Source: SHAN690 sp023262195
Lineage (GTDB): Bacteria; Bacteroidota; Bacteroidia; Flavobacteriales_G; Salibacteraceae
Assembly: GCA_038142005.1 (NCBI GenBank)
Contig: JAYQJE010000001.1
Coordinates: forward strand, 806,001 to 870,000
DNA: 64,000 bases
Direction of reading: 5' to 3'
Shown here one piece after another: positions 52,637 to 62,433 of this stretch. Both the position numbers and the translations under genes were made by a program. The stretch's first letter is position 1. Each line of letters starts with the position of its first letter. Below the pieces are notes generated by a model. That model saw nothing but the letters and a program-made list of their open reading frames with translations, was not told where the DNA came from and ran no database searches.

Positions 52637-53440
52637 TTAATCGGTTGGTGGTGTTGGAGGTTGTCCATAATAAGGTATGTACTGCCAAATGTTGGATGGG
52701 CCAGCCGTATTGTCTGTCAGGCCAATGATAGTTCCGTCTGCCCCAATTGAAACCTTTTCAATCTTCTCTGGAATTTGGTTTCCATTGATGTCCTTAAAAG
52801 GAAACTCGGCCCACATATTCTCACCTCTATAAATCTGCAAACGAGGCGCGCTAGCGTCATCCGTAGTGGCCAACATCATGGCTTCTGTGGATGTGGCTAT
52901 TTCAATCACATTTGAAATACCTTCGATTTTTCGATAAACCGTATCGTCTTTTCTACGCTCTGGATTAGGATAACGATATATGGTTTTGGTGTTTCCAAGC
53001 ACAATTGCTGAACCATCTGAGCCAACAGACACATCTAAGAGCGGTTCAGTATTCTGTGTGTTAAGGAATACGGCATCCATGGTGTAAATCCAGCCAGTGC
53101 CAGCATCATTAATGCCCCATATGTTGTAATTGTTGCCAACGTTAACCTTGGTGAGTCCGCATGTGGATGGAAATGGTTGCCAATTTTGAATCTGATGGAT
53201 CCATCTGAAAATCCGTTGGTTTGAAAGGCACAATAACACATGCCCATCGTCCCCGCAAGATAATGAGGTGATGTTTTCAGAACTCAACTCACCAAAAGGT
53301 GAGGGAATTCCTTGCTAATTGCCTTCGATGCTATCAGATTTTTTAAAAATTTCATTGTTGGCGTTATATCCCCATATGTTTGAAGAGTTTCCAACGGAGA
53401 TGGATTTTAAAACACCATCTATGTTTGTCCAGTATCCCAT
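52637..53440 (-). CDS. Tectonin-type beta-propeller protein, interrupted by an in-frame TAG
   Basis: About 267 codons from ATG 53440 (MGYWTNIDGVLKSISVGNSS). Repeats of the tectonin form W-x-x-(I/F)-x-x-x-L-x-x-(I/V)-(S/N)-V-G-x-x-x-x-(I/V)-W-G, for example KSISVGNSSNIWGYNANN, TKVNVGNNYNIWGINDAG, LLDVSVGSDGSAIVLGN, EKVSIGADGTIIGLTDN. A TAG at 53315-53317 sits where the repeat should have Trp (IEGN-stop-QGIPSPFGELSSEN), so a TGG to TAG change or base error splits the gene. Tectonin propellers bind sugars or lipids on surfaces. It lies 35 bases upstream of the tail-collar gene and probably shares its transcript. Confidence 0.65.
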
Positions 53441-53537
53441 ATTTATTTGATTTAGATTATTTGAGGGGTGGCTAAAGGGAGCTTTATAAACACATTATCC
53501 TAATTTCATTGTTGAACTTAACACATACATAATTGAT

Positions 53538-54092
53538 ATGAAGATTTACACTAAAAAAGGTGATGACGGCAGCACAGGATTGTTAGGTGGGACAAGGCTT
53601 CCGAAGCATCATCTCAGGATTGAAAGCTACGGAACACTTGATGAGCTAAACTCATTTATCGGGGCTTTAAGGGATCACGGGTTAGACGAAGTTCAAACGA
53701 AACAACTCCTTCAAATACAAGAAGATTTATTCACGCTCGGGTCTCACTTGGCCGCTGACCCGGAAAAAAATAAGATGGAGCTTCCTGACATACGTGAGGA
53801 AAGAACAAAAGAATTGGAGGATGCGATGGATACAATGGACAAGGTGCTGCCTCCTATGAAGTTTTTTGTGCTTCCGGGTGGACATCCAGCCGTTTCAGCT
53901 TGCCACGTTTGCCGCTGTGTGTGCCGAAGAGCAGAGCGACTCTGTGTTGCGCTTGCTGAACATTCGGAGGTTCCAGCGCACTTATTGTCGTATTTAAATC
54001 GCCTCTCAGACTATTTTTTCGTCTTAGCCAGGAAGTTAACATTGGATTTTGGCGCAGAGGAGATTCCTTGGAATCCAAATTCTAGACAATAA
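53538..54092 (+). CDS. Cob(I)alamin adenosyltransferase, PduO type
   Basis: 184 residues. Converts cob(I)alamin and ATP to adenosylcobalamin. MKIYTKKGDDGSTGLLGGTR, SYGTLDELNSFIGAL, HVCRCVCRRAERLCVALAEH and LLSYLNRLSDYFFVLARKL are the PduO/MMAB signatures. A vitamin B12-dependent enzyme must exist elsewhere, as no B12 gene is near. Frame intact. Divergent from the tectonin gene. Confidence 0.92.
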   Translation: MKIYTKKGDDGSTGLLGGTRLPKHHLRIESYGTLDELNSFIGALRDHGLDEVQTKQLLQIQEDLFTLGSHLAADPEKNKMELPDIREERTKELEDAMDTMDKVLPPMKFFVLPGGHPAVSACHVCRCVCRRAERLCVALAEHSEVPAHLLSYLNRLSDYFFVLARKLTLDFGAEEIPWNPNSRQ

Positions 54093-54132
54093 CTGACTGA
54101 AAGTCAGCGTGTAAATATGAAAAACTTAAGAC

Positions 54133-54162
54133 TTGTGTGGTATTGCAAAAAATATATTTTTG
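54133..54162 (+). promoter_or_regulatory. Strong-looking Bacteroidota promoter for the DUF2795 gene
   Basis: TTG at 54133-54135, a 19-base spacer and TATTTTTG at 54155-54162 match the -33/-7 consensus with the expected spacing, 35 bases upstream of the ATG. GCCGCC follows the -7 box. Confidence 0.6.
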
Positions 54163-54197
54163 CCGCCTTTAGAAACGACCCTTAAAAAGGAGGAAAC

Positions 54198-54419
54198 ATG
54201 TATTGGACTTTAGAATTAGCCTCATATCTTGAAGACGCGCCTTGGCCAGCCACTAAGGACGAGTTGATTGACTTTGCTATGAGAACTGGCGCACCCTTAG
54301 AAGTGGTTGAAAACCTGCAGGCGTTGGAAGACGAAGGAGATAACTACGATACCATTGAGGACATCTGGCCAGATTATCCCACCAAGGAGGACTTCTTCTT
54401 TAACGAAGACGAATACTGA
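54198..54419 (+). CDS. DUF2795 family small acidic protein
   Basis: 73 residues. MYWTLELASYLEDAPWPATK, DELIDFAMRTGAPLEVVENL, QALEDEGDNYDTIEDIWPDY, PTKEDFFFNEDEY; the pattern (helix, P-A-T-K-x-E-L-x-x-x-A-x-x-x-G-A, helix, N-L-Q-x-L-x-D) fits DUF2795 proteins. Preceded by AAAAAGGAGG, a real Shine-Dalgarno unusual for this phylum, and framed by a good promoter and terminator: a compact, probably highly expressed single-gene unit. Function unknown. Confidence 0.85.
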   Translation: MYWTLELASYLEDAPWPATKDELIDFAMRTGAPLEVVENLQALEDEGDNYDTIEDIWPDYPTKEDFFFNEDEY

Positions 54420-54441
54420 CGGCTTTAAAAAATTTTTAGTG

Positions 54442-54479
54442 AAACCTCGATTCGACAATGTTGGATCGAGGTTTTTTTA
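54442..54479 (+). terminator. Terminator after the DUF2795 gene
   Basis: AAACCTCGAT and ATCGAGGTTT (ten-base arms) around a 13-base loop, then a T run to 54478. It overlaps the stop of the convergent gene at 54477. Confidence 0.8.
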
Positions 54480-54842
54480 TCCCAACCCTGCAGCCAAAAC
54501 ATATTGCCACCCGTCTGGAATCATACCATCTTGCTCGTTTTTCCATTGGGTAAACGTTTGTGAGAATAGAGACTTTATTTCCTCCTCCGTAAGAATAGAG
54601 CTCTGAGGCAAAACAAACGTGTCGTTGATTACATCAAAACTCTTGAGATAACTCAGTATTTTGGTTTTCATGAGGTTTCGAGCAAGCTCTAACACCTTGG
54701 CTTGGTCTAGCGACCTTTGGGTCAAAACTCGTTGAGCAACCTCAATCGCTTGTTTGGTGTAGTCGCCTTCATTGCTTTCTATAACTGCTACAAGTTCAGC
54801 ATCACTTTTTAACCGTAGGCGTTTTTCGATTTGCTCATTCAT
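54477..54842 (-). CDS. Hypothetical helical protein
   Basis: 121 residues. Starts MNEQIEKRLRLKSDAELVAV and is helical throughout (QAIEVAQRVLTQRSLDQAKV, LARNLMKTKILSYLKSFDVI, EEEIKSLFSQTFTQWKNEQD), ending DGWQYVLAAGLG. No signal peptide or membrane helix. No family recognised. Divergent from ileS, convergent with the DUF2795 gene. Confidence 0.5.
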   Translation of the reverse strand: MNEQIEKRLRLKSDAELVAVIESNEGDYTKQAIEVAQRVLTQRSLDQAKVLELARNLMKTKILSYLKSFDVINDTFVLPQSSILTEEEIKSLFSQTFTQWKNEQDGMIPDGWQYVLAAGLG

Positions 54843-54935
54843 TCAATCTCAAAGATATTTCTTGGCGCCAATATGCGATGAGTTTTGGGCTCAAGTAATG
54901 TCTAGTTTTCAAGTAGGTTTATTGCCTGTTGAAAC

Positions 54936-54943
54936 TACCTTTG
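54936..54943 (+). promoter_or_regulatory. Putative ileS promoter -7 box
   Basis: TACCTTTG matches TAnnTTTG, followed by CCGCCTTTA as at 54163, and lies 32 bases before ATG 54976. No clear -33 TTG at 19 bases. Confidence 0.5.
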
Positions 54944-54975
54944 CCGCCTTTAAAAATTCAGGTTATTACGCTGAT

Positions 54976-57900
54976 ATGAGCACATTTAAAGAATACGATG
55001 GATTTAACTTGCCCAACATTGCTGAGCGAGTTTTAGAGAAGTGGAAGGCAAATAAGACGTTTGAGCAGAGCATGGAGAGTCGTGAGGGCAAGCCAAGCTA
55101 TGTGTTTTATGAAGGTCCACCCTCGGCTAACGGTATGCCAGGAATCCATCACGTAATGGCTCGAACAATCAAGGATCTGTTCTGCAGATACAAGACTCAA
55201 CAAGGGTTTCAAGTAATGCGAAAGGCAGGTTGGGATACCCACGGACTTCCCGTTGAACTTGAGTGGAAAAGGAGCTTGGAATTACCAAAGAAGATATTGG
55301 TACTAAGGTATCCATCGAGGAGTACAATCAGGCTTGCCGTGAGGCAGTCATGCGTTACACGGCTGAATGGCGCGATGTAACAGAAAAAATGGGCTACTGG
55401 GTAGATATGGATGATCCATATGTTACCTATGAAAACAACTACATCGAATCTGTTTGGTGGTTGCTCAGCCAGTTGCATCAGAAGAATTTGCTCTACAAAG
55501 GCTACACCATACAACCGTACTCACCAGCGGCAGGTACGGGTTTGAGTTCGCATGAGCTGAACCTTCCTGGTACCTATAAAGATGTGAAGGATACCAGTTG
55601 CACAGCGTTATTTAAGGTGCGCGCAGATGAAAAACTAAGGGCCCTGGAATCAAATCTGTCGGATCTAGCAGAAAGTGGCAAGCTGCATTTCATGGCTTGG
55701 ACCACCACGCCATGGACTCTTCCATCGAATACGGCATTAACAGTTGGAGCCAAAATCGAGTACTGTGCGATTCAAACGTTCAATCCATATACTGCAGATC
55801 CGCAGACAGTCATTATTGCCAAACCTTTGGTGCAGAAGTATTTCAAACCAGATGGAGCCGAGGCAGAGATGACGTATTCTTCCTCCGACAAGCTTTTGCC
55901 ATACCGAGTATTAAAAACCTTCTTGGGCTCAGAATTAATCGGTCTTCGCTACGAACAGCTTTTACCATACACTCAGCCACTGCGCGATGCCGACAAGGCA
56001 TTTCAAGTAATCGCGGGCGATTTTGTAACGACAGAAGACGGTACGGGTATCGTACATACGGCACCCACCTTTGGGGCAGACGATATGCAAGTGGCCAAAG
56101 CGGCTGGGGTGCCACCAATGTTAGTCGAAAATGAAAATGGCGATCCTGTGCCACTGGTGGACATGCGTGGACGTTTTGTTAATCAAGTAAACGACCTTAT
56201 CTGGGGACTGGCAGGAGAACCCGTGAAGGCTGAGTATATGTCGCCAGAAAAGAAGGAAGCCGAGTTTGAAAAGCAAAAAGTGCGACTCAAAGAGCATATT
56301 CCAAATCTTGGAAACTACCTCAGTGTTGATGAGCGCATTTCATTGAAATTAAAGCTTGAAGGCAAAGCCTTTAAAGTGGAAAAATACCAACACAACTACC
56401 CGCATTGCTGGCGCACGGATAAACCCATTCTTTACTATCCGCTCGATTCTTGGTTCATCAAGTCCACCGCGGGGAAGGATAAAATGATTGAGCTCAACAA
56501 TACCATCAACTGGAAACCCGCGAGCACAGGGCAAGGTAGGTTTGGAAATTGGCTCGAAAACCTAAACGATTGGAACTTAAGTCGCTCGAGGTATTGGGGC
56601 ACGCCACTTCCAATTTGGCGCACAGGGCCTTACGGACCTCTGATGGAGGAGTGTGTGGGTGCTATAGAAGAGTTCACAGAAAAGAACGCTTATTTCATTA
56701 CCGAAGCATGTGTGGACGAAAACGGCAATCGATATGATGGACAATCGCTACGCAAGCATCTGGGCGAAATGCGGCTTCGTGGTGAAAATGTCAACAACGT
56801 TTGGAACGACCTTATTCGAAGCAAGAAAATCGTTTTCATGGCTACGCTGTCCAAAGATCAGATCGATTTACATCGACCATTTGTAGACTACATCATCTTT
56901 TTCCGAAGCGGCATGGTGATGGCCCGTGAGCTCGATTTGATAGATGTGTGGTTTGATAGTGGTGCCATGCCTTATGCACAGTGGCACTATCCATTTGAAA
57001 ACAAAGAAATGGTGGATGGCGGTGAGTCATTCCCAGCCGACTTCATTGCTGAAGGCGTTGATCAAACGCGAGGTTGGTTTTATACCCTGCACGCCATTTC
57101 AACCATGATTAAAGGATCGGTAGCCTATAAAAACGTGGTCAGCAAAGCATTGGTGCTCGACAAGAGAGGTCAAAAAATGTAAAAGCGACTTGGCAATGCC
57201 GATGACCCATTCGAAACCATGAAAACATTTGGTGCCGATGCCACACGATGGTATATGATTACCAATGCGCCACCGTGGGACAATTTGAAATTCGATGCTG
57301 AGGGTATTACTGAGGTACAACGGAAGTATTTCCGGGCACTACATAACAGCTATTCGTTTTTTGGACTTTATGCCAATGTAGATGGGTTTACGCACAGCGA
57401 AGCATCAATTCCATTAGAGAAACGGCCTGAAATTGATCAATGGGTGATTTCTCGACTCAACTCCTTGATTAAAGAAGTAGAAGAGGCATTTGATGCATAC
57501 GAACCAACCCGTGCAGGTCGGGCAATTCAAGATTTTGTGGTGGATGAATTGAGCAATTGGTATGTACGATTGTGCAGAAGGCGCTTTTGGAAAGGCGATT
57601 ATTCCGAAGATAAGATTGCGGCCTACCAAACACTTTATCAATGCTTGATTACTGTTGCGAAACTAAGCGCCCCCATTGCCCCATTTTACTCCGAGCAGCT
57701 CTTTTCTGACCTGAATAGTATCACCAAGTTGGAAAGTGAAGACTCTGTGCATATCGCGGCTTGGCCCAATGTAGACGAGGCATCTATTGACGAAGCATTA
57801 GAAAAAAGAATGGCCTTGGCACAGACCGCGTCATCATTGGTGCTATCCCTACGCAAAAAGGAAAACATTCGAGTAAGGCAGCCTTTACAGAAGATCATGG

Positions 57901-58544
57901 TGCCGGTAGTTAGCGAAGAGTTTGAGCAACACCTTCGGCAGGTAGAACAGCTGATTTTAAATGAGGTGAACGTGAAAGAATTGGAATATGTGCGTGACTC
58001 GAGTGTATTCGTGAAAAGTATCAAACCAAACTTCAAGGCACTTGGGCCTAAGGTGGGGAAAAACATGAAGGCACTTTCAGCCCAGGTAGTACAATTTGGT
58101 CAAGAAGAAATTCAACAGGTTGAGCGTGATGGTGAAATAATGATTGATTTAGACGGCACCTCATTTGGGCTACTGGCTGAGGATGTTGAAATCAGCACAA
58201 AGGATATCCCCGGATGGATCGTGGCCGGAGAAGGCTCAGTAACCGTTGCTCTCGACATTACCATAACCGATGAGTTGCGCTCTGAGGGCATTGCAAGAGA
58301 ACTTGTAAACCGTATTCAAAACCTTCGAAAAGACAGCGGATTAGAAGTTACTGATCGCATCAATTTGATGGTTGAAAACCAACCTGAAATCGAGCATGCC
58401 GTCAATATCAATAAAAATTATATTTGTGCGGAGACGTTGGCCGATAGCCTTGAGTTAAAGCCAGCTATAGAGCAAGATACAGCACTTCATATTCAGATTG
58501 AAGAAGGGTTGGAAACAAAAATTTTGATTGAGAAAAACAATTAG
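54976..58544 (+). CDS. ileS: Isoleucyl-tRNA synthetase, broken by a frameshift and a stop in KMSKR
   Basis: About 1,190 codons from ATG 54976 (MSTFKEYDGFNLPNIAERVL), the long type of class I IleRS. HIGH-type motif PPSANGMPGIHHVMARTIKD; editing domain with WTTTPWTLPSNTALTVG and DGTGIVHTAPTFGADD; DVWFDSGAMPYAQWHYPFE; then QKM, a TAA at 57180-57182, KRLGNADDPFETMKTFG, where the family has KMSKRLGN: the Ser codon is a stop. A first break near 55262 shifts the frame (WDTHGLPVELEW/KELGITKEDIG). The C-terminal anticodon domain is complete to 58544. As an essential gene it must be functional, so both lesions are probably base errors. Leads an ileS-dksA-like-lspA unit. Confidence 0.93.
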
Positions 58545-58551
58545 GTGAAGC

Positions 58552-58935
58552 ATGGCCGAATCAGAGAAAATAAGATACTCTAAAAAGGAGCTAGAGGAGT
58601 TTAGAGAAATCATTGTTTCAAAATTGACTGAAGCAAAGACAGACTTAGATCTGTTGAATGATACCATGTCTCTGAAAGACAATAATGGCACGGATGATAC
58701 TTCACCCACGTTTAAGCTTATCGAAGATGGAAGTGATGTCCTTTCTCGTGAAGAAACAGCGCAATTGGCCACTCGTCAGGAGAAATTCATTAAGAGCCTA
58801 AACGATGCTTTAATTAGAATTGACCATGGTACATATGGTATCTGTCGAGTTACAGGTAAGCTTATTTCTAAAGAGCGCTTGCGCATTGTGCCACATGCTA
58901 CACTAAGCATTGAGGCGAAGAAACAGCAATCTTGA
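58552..58935 (+). CDS. TraR/DksA family protein
   Basis: 127 residues. Coiled-coil N-terminus (YSKKELEEFREIIVSKLTEA), acidic tip region and C-terminal LIRIDHGTYGICRVTGKLIS, KERLRIVPHATLSIEAKK. The C-terminal zinc-finger fold is recognisable, but of the four Cys only the one in GICR remains, as is common in Bacteroidota members. Binds the RNA polymerase secondary channel in relatives; its role here is unproven. Seven bases after ileS and overlapping lspA by four bases. Confidence 0.85.
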   Translation: MAESEKIRYSKKELEEFREIIVSKLTEAKTDLDLLNDTMSLKDNNGTDDTSPTFKLIEDGSDVLSREETAQLATRQEKFIKSLNDALIRIDHGTYGICRVTGKLISKERLRIVPHATLSIEAKKQQS

Positions 58936-59642
58936 GCAGTTTTTTTGGAGAAGTGCGCATAAAAGGTGCCGAAGAAGGATCGGTGGCTAAGTCTACGCTG
59001 TGGGCAGTGATTGCCGTAGTGTTTGGTGTCTTGATTTTTGATCAGGTATTGAAGATTTGGATCAAGACCAATATGTATCTCGGGCAAGAATTTGCCGTGT
59101 TTGGCAATTGGTTTATTATTCATTTTACTGAGAATAACGGGATGGCTTTCGGCTTAGAGTTTGGAGGTGAAATTGGCAAGATTCTATTGTCCGTATTTAG
59201 AATTGTGGCGGTAAGCGCCATTGGCTATTATTTGGTGACGTATGCGCGCAAGGGAGCTAAAATTGGTTTAATCATTGCCGGTTCATTGATTTTTTCAGGA
59301 GCCATGGGAAATATCATCGACTCTGCCTTCTATGGTTTGATTTTCAACGAAAGCTATCACCAAATAGCGGAATTTATGCCGGCCGAAGGTGGGTATGCCC
59401 CATTTCTTTACGGCAGGGTGGTCGATATGCTATACTTCCCGCTGATACAAGGTACCTTCCCCGATTGGATGCCGATATGGGGTGGAGAAAACTTCTTGTT
59501 TTTTAGGCCAGTGTTCAACATTGCAGACACAGCAATTTCCGTGGGTATCGGTATGATCATCCTTTTCCAGAAACGCTGGTTTGAGGAGGAGGAGGAAGAC
59601 AATGCAGAATTCAAAACCAAAGCTTCAGAAATTAATAATTAG
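58932..59642 (+). CDS. lspA: Lipoprotein signal peptidase
   Basis: 236 residues, longer than the usual 160-200 because of an N-terminal extension (TTG start at 58932, or the true start later) and a loop around FNESYHQIAEFMPAEGGYAP. Catalytic Asp pair in YGRVVDMLYFPLI and PVFNIADTAISVGIGMIILF; NNGMAFGLEFGGE and SGAMGNIIDSAFYGLI also match. Cleaves prolipoproteins at the lipobox. The acidic tail (EEEEEDNAEF) precedes the stop, which overlaps the convergent gene by 18 bases. Confidence 0.9.
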   Translation: MSSFFGEVRIKGAEEGSVAKSTLWAVIAVVFGVLIFDQVLKIWIKTNMYLGQEFAVFGNWFIIHFTENNGMAFGLEFGGEIGKILLSVFRIVAVSAIGYYLVTYARKGAKIGLIIAGSLIFSGAMGNIIDSAFYGLIFNESYHQIAEFMPAEGGYAPFLYGRVVDMLYFPLIQGTFPDWMPIWGGENFLFFRPVFNIADTAISVGIGMIILFQKRWFEEEEEDNAEFKTKASEINN

Positions 59643-60317
59643 TGCCGCTTGAGCACTCAAATTGGTCCAGAATAATGAATTATTGGAACTTTCTGTATCT
59701 CCAGACCAATGTGACCATTCGCTGAATTCTTGATTATAACCAAAACGAATAGGCGCAGATAGGCGTAAAGCCATCAACCGAAGCGGTTGCACTTCTAAAA
59801 TTGGCCGGAGTTGTGTATAGAGAATACGAGACCTGACTGTGTAGTCATAAGCGGAGTACCCCCAAGCAAAATTGGCGTGGTAACCAGTTTGAGTGATAGA
59901 GATCCAACCAACCTCAATCCCAGTTTTAAAATTGAAATGAGGTTGAGATTTTTTCGTTGATGGGTCAATCAATATTCCAGCGAAGAAGTCCTCACTGCTA
60001 AACTTACCTGCGTAAGTACCGCAATCATAGCATGTATAGTTATCTGGTCTTAGTATTGAATCTTGAAATAACCTGAAACCTAAACTATAAGAGATCCGGT
60101 TTGACTTACCAATATTTAATTCAAGTCCTGGAGAGAATCCAGTAAATAATTTCTGTTCAAAGTAGGGATTGGATGATTGAATATTATAACCGGATACAAC
60201 TAATTGGAGATTAATATTTGAATCTTGACTTCGAATATCTAGGGGAAACCATAAGCATAAAAATACCGGCATTGTTTGTAAGAATATGCTTAGTGATATG
60301 TTCCTAGTAAGCAACAA
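59625..60317 (-). CDS. Putative outer-membrane beta-barrel protein
   Basis: 230 residues with signal peptide (LFPLDIRSQ region; SIFLQTMPVFLCLWFPLDIR in outline). The mature part alternates amphipathic strands (NINLQLVVSGYNIQSSNPYF, GLELNIGKSNRISYSLGFRL, LRLMALRLSAPIRFGYNQEF, FWTNLSAQAALIINF) and ends in an aromatic-type final strand (AALIINF), typical of OmpA-like small barrels. It overlaps the upstream peptidase by 14 bases. No specific family. Confidence 0.6.
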   Translation of the reverse strand: MLLTRNISLSIFLQTMPVFLCLWFPLDIRSQDSNINLQLVVSGYNIQSSNPYFEQKLFTGFSPGLELNIGKSNRISYSLGFRLFQDSILRPDNYTCYDCGTYAGKFSSEDFFAGILIDPSTKKSQPHFNFKTGIEVGWISITQTGYHANFAWGYSAYDYTVRSRILYTQLRPILEVQPLRLMALRLSAPIRFGYNQEFSEWSHWSGDTESSNNSLFWTNLSAQAALIINF

Positions 60318-62044
60318 ACACCATTTTTTTACTGTCGATCAATCGGTCACCTATGCTTAGCGTATAAACGAGTGTACTCGTATGTCCATAGCCGTGGGTG
60401 TAAACTACCTCATTCGCTCCTAGCTTGAGCGGTATTTGTTCTTGTCGCAAAACCTGCCCATCCACGTCTTGAATGGCAAGGGTGGCTTCCTTTTCAGCGG
60501 GCATTTCATGAACCAAGAACACGATGGAGGTGGCTTCATCAAATGGGTTGGGTCGGTTTTGAAGTAGTTCAATTCCTTTTTTTTGGTTGAGCCTTTTCAC
60601 CGAAGCCTACCGTGGTTATGATGGTTTCTTGGGAGAATAGGCTTTCTACGCCATCATCATTTACAGCCGCGATTGATAAAAACGTGTTTCCAGAAGTCAA
60701 GTTGGGGGCTTCTACGGTAGTGTTTGAGCTATTGAAATAGAGGAGGGTGTCCCAATCATTGGTTTCTGATCGGATGGCCAACACAAAGCTATCGGCATCA
60801 CAGTCGTTGGTTCCCACTTCTACTTCAAGGTTTTTCCATGTGGTTTGATCAACCGAAATAAGTTCTGGTGTGCAAACTTCTTGGGCTATCATCACAGCGG
60901 CATTAGCATTAATGCTGGCATTTCGGGCCAAATAATTGAAGTCAACATACCATTCGTCAATTTCACCATCGTTGTCGGTGTCCATACCTAAAATATCATC
61001 ACTCGTGTGCTGTCTATCCTCGTAGCTGGCGCTGGCTGTATTTGCGTCACCATGTTCATTGGCACTGGTAAATCGTACTGCTGCAAAACCATTTTGACGG
61101 AATGGGATATGGTCTCCTCCTCGGCCTGTTCTGTCCTCCGCTGCCATTATGGTTATTGCCATTGGCACGCTCACCTTTGATCGGAGCTCTTGCTGGTATT
61201 GCAATTTCACATAACGCGCCAGCTGTTTGTTTGGCGAAAAGGCACTTCCGGCACTAAAAATTCTCACTTGAGTACTGTCAATTCCACCTTCGGTGTGGCA
61301 TGATGGTGGGGAACTTGTTTCGCCACAAATGATACCACCGATTACATCATTATTCAATACGGCTGCTATTTCGATGCTTTCATCTACACAATATCCTGCC
61401 AAGGCTCTGGCGCCATCCAATCCTTGCTCTTCTGCTACGGTGAGCATAAATAGAATGGTTCGCTCAAACTGATATTCGGACATTACCCGAGTCAACTCCA
61501 AAAGCAGCGCACTGCCACTCCCATTGTCTTCCATACCATGGGCCACACATGTATCATCACATCGTGTATCGCAGCGGCTATCAAAGTGGGCTTCGATTAT
61601 GATAATGTCTGCCGCAGGGTTTTTACCAGGTAATACCGCACAGATGTTTTTATGTTTTACTCGACCGCAAACGTCTTTTTCCCAATGTAAAAAGCTTGTT
61701 TCTAAGCGTCCGTCTCGTTCGTCACTAATTTTCTCGAATCGTCTTAAAGCCCAATCACGTGCAGCACCAATACCTGTAGATATAGATGTGGTATCCGAAC
61801 TGGTGTGTCGAGTTTCAAACTCTGACATTCGAATCAAATATGATTTCAATGAATCTGGATTGATGGCCTTTTCAATGGCTAATGAAACCTCTTGTGGATT
61901 GGTTTCGCTGGTTGCGGCATAGTCTTGTGCGTTATAATTTCCTTTGACAATCTCATCTACGGAAGGGTTTACAAACCGAGTATTGGTTTGAGTGGACGCA
62001 GCATATGCAAATAGAAAGAAAGGAATGAGAAGGAGATAGCGCAT
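60304..62044 (-). CDS. M28 metallopeptidase with T9SS type A sorting domain, one frameshift
   Basis: About 580 residues: signal peptide MRYLLLIPFFLFAYAASTQ; M28 catalytic domain with IIIEAHFDSRCDTRCDDTC (zinc His and Asp), HGMEDNGSGSALLLELTRVM, TVAEEQGLDGARALAG (Glu-Glu), NNDVIGG, and a late His; a Fn3-like module (about 400-480); then, after a break near 60585 (TTTTTTTGG), GIELLQNRPNPFDEATSIVF and a final SIGDRLIDSKKMVFVAY, the N-R-P-N-P-F type C-terminal T9SS sorting domain. So it is exported to the cell surface or medium. A Cys-rich insert follows the first zinc His. Confidence 0.87.
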
Positions 62045-62134
62045 ATCAATCGTTTAATTGACGGGAAATTTAAGGATTTTCTTTGGCCCTATTTCCTGCG
62101 CCAAAGCTTGGTGAGGATTAGCTTTGCATTTTAT

Positions 62135-62430
62135 ATGACAGATCAAAAAACTCCTACTGAACTCCGTTGGTTTCTTATTGTGAGCCGAGCTGAAGCCATC
62201 TCTTTCCTTCTCTCTTAGGCATTGCGATGCCATTGAAATATACGATGGACATGCCGCTTATGGTGAAGTATGTTGGATGGGCGCATGGGGCGCTATTTAT
62301 GGCCTACATGGTGTTGTTGGTGCTAACGGCAGTAGAGCTCAAATGGAGCCTATGGAAAACAGCTCTCGGAGCAGTTGCTTCTTTTTTACCGTTTGGGCCT
62401 TTTGTGTTTGAGCGCAAAATGATCAATTAA
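62135..62430 (+). CDS. DUF3817 family membrane protein, one frameshift
   Basis: About 98 residues from ATG 62135 (MTDQKTPTELRWFLIVSRAE), broken near 62213 (CTCTCTTAGG) and continuing GIAMPLKYTMDMPLMVKYVG, WAHGALFMAYMVLLVLTAVE, and a last helix GAVASFLPFGPFVFERKM. The R-x-x-G-x-x-E-x-x-S-(F/Y) start and the G-x-x-H-G-x-L-F motif are DUF3817 signatures. Integral membrane protein of unknown role. Ends four bases before the convergent aldehyde dehydrogenase. Confidence 0.8.
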
Positions 62431-62433
62431 GAT

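Noticed and set aside
53284..53303. CTCACC/GGTGAG hairpin
   Set aside because: Lies within the tectonin coding region once the TAG is bridged; short arms and no T tract.
51940..53440. Prophage
   Set aside because: Only a tail-collar-type gene and a propeller gene are present; no capsid, terminase, portal or integrase is near, and the flanks are housekeeping genes.
52637..57182. Stop-codon reassignment
   Set aside because: One TAG at a Trp position and one TAA at a Ser position do not point to a single recoding, and TAG and TAA end many other genes here normally.
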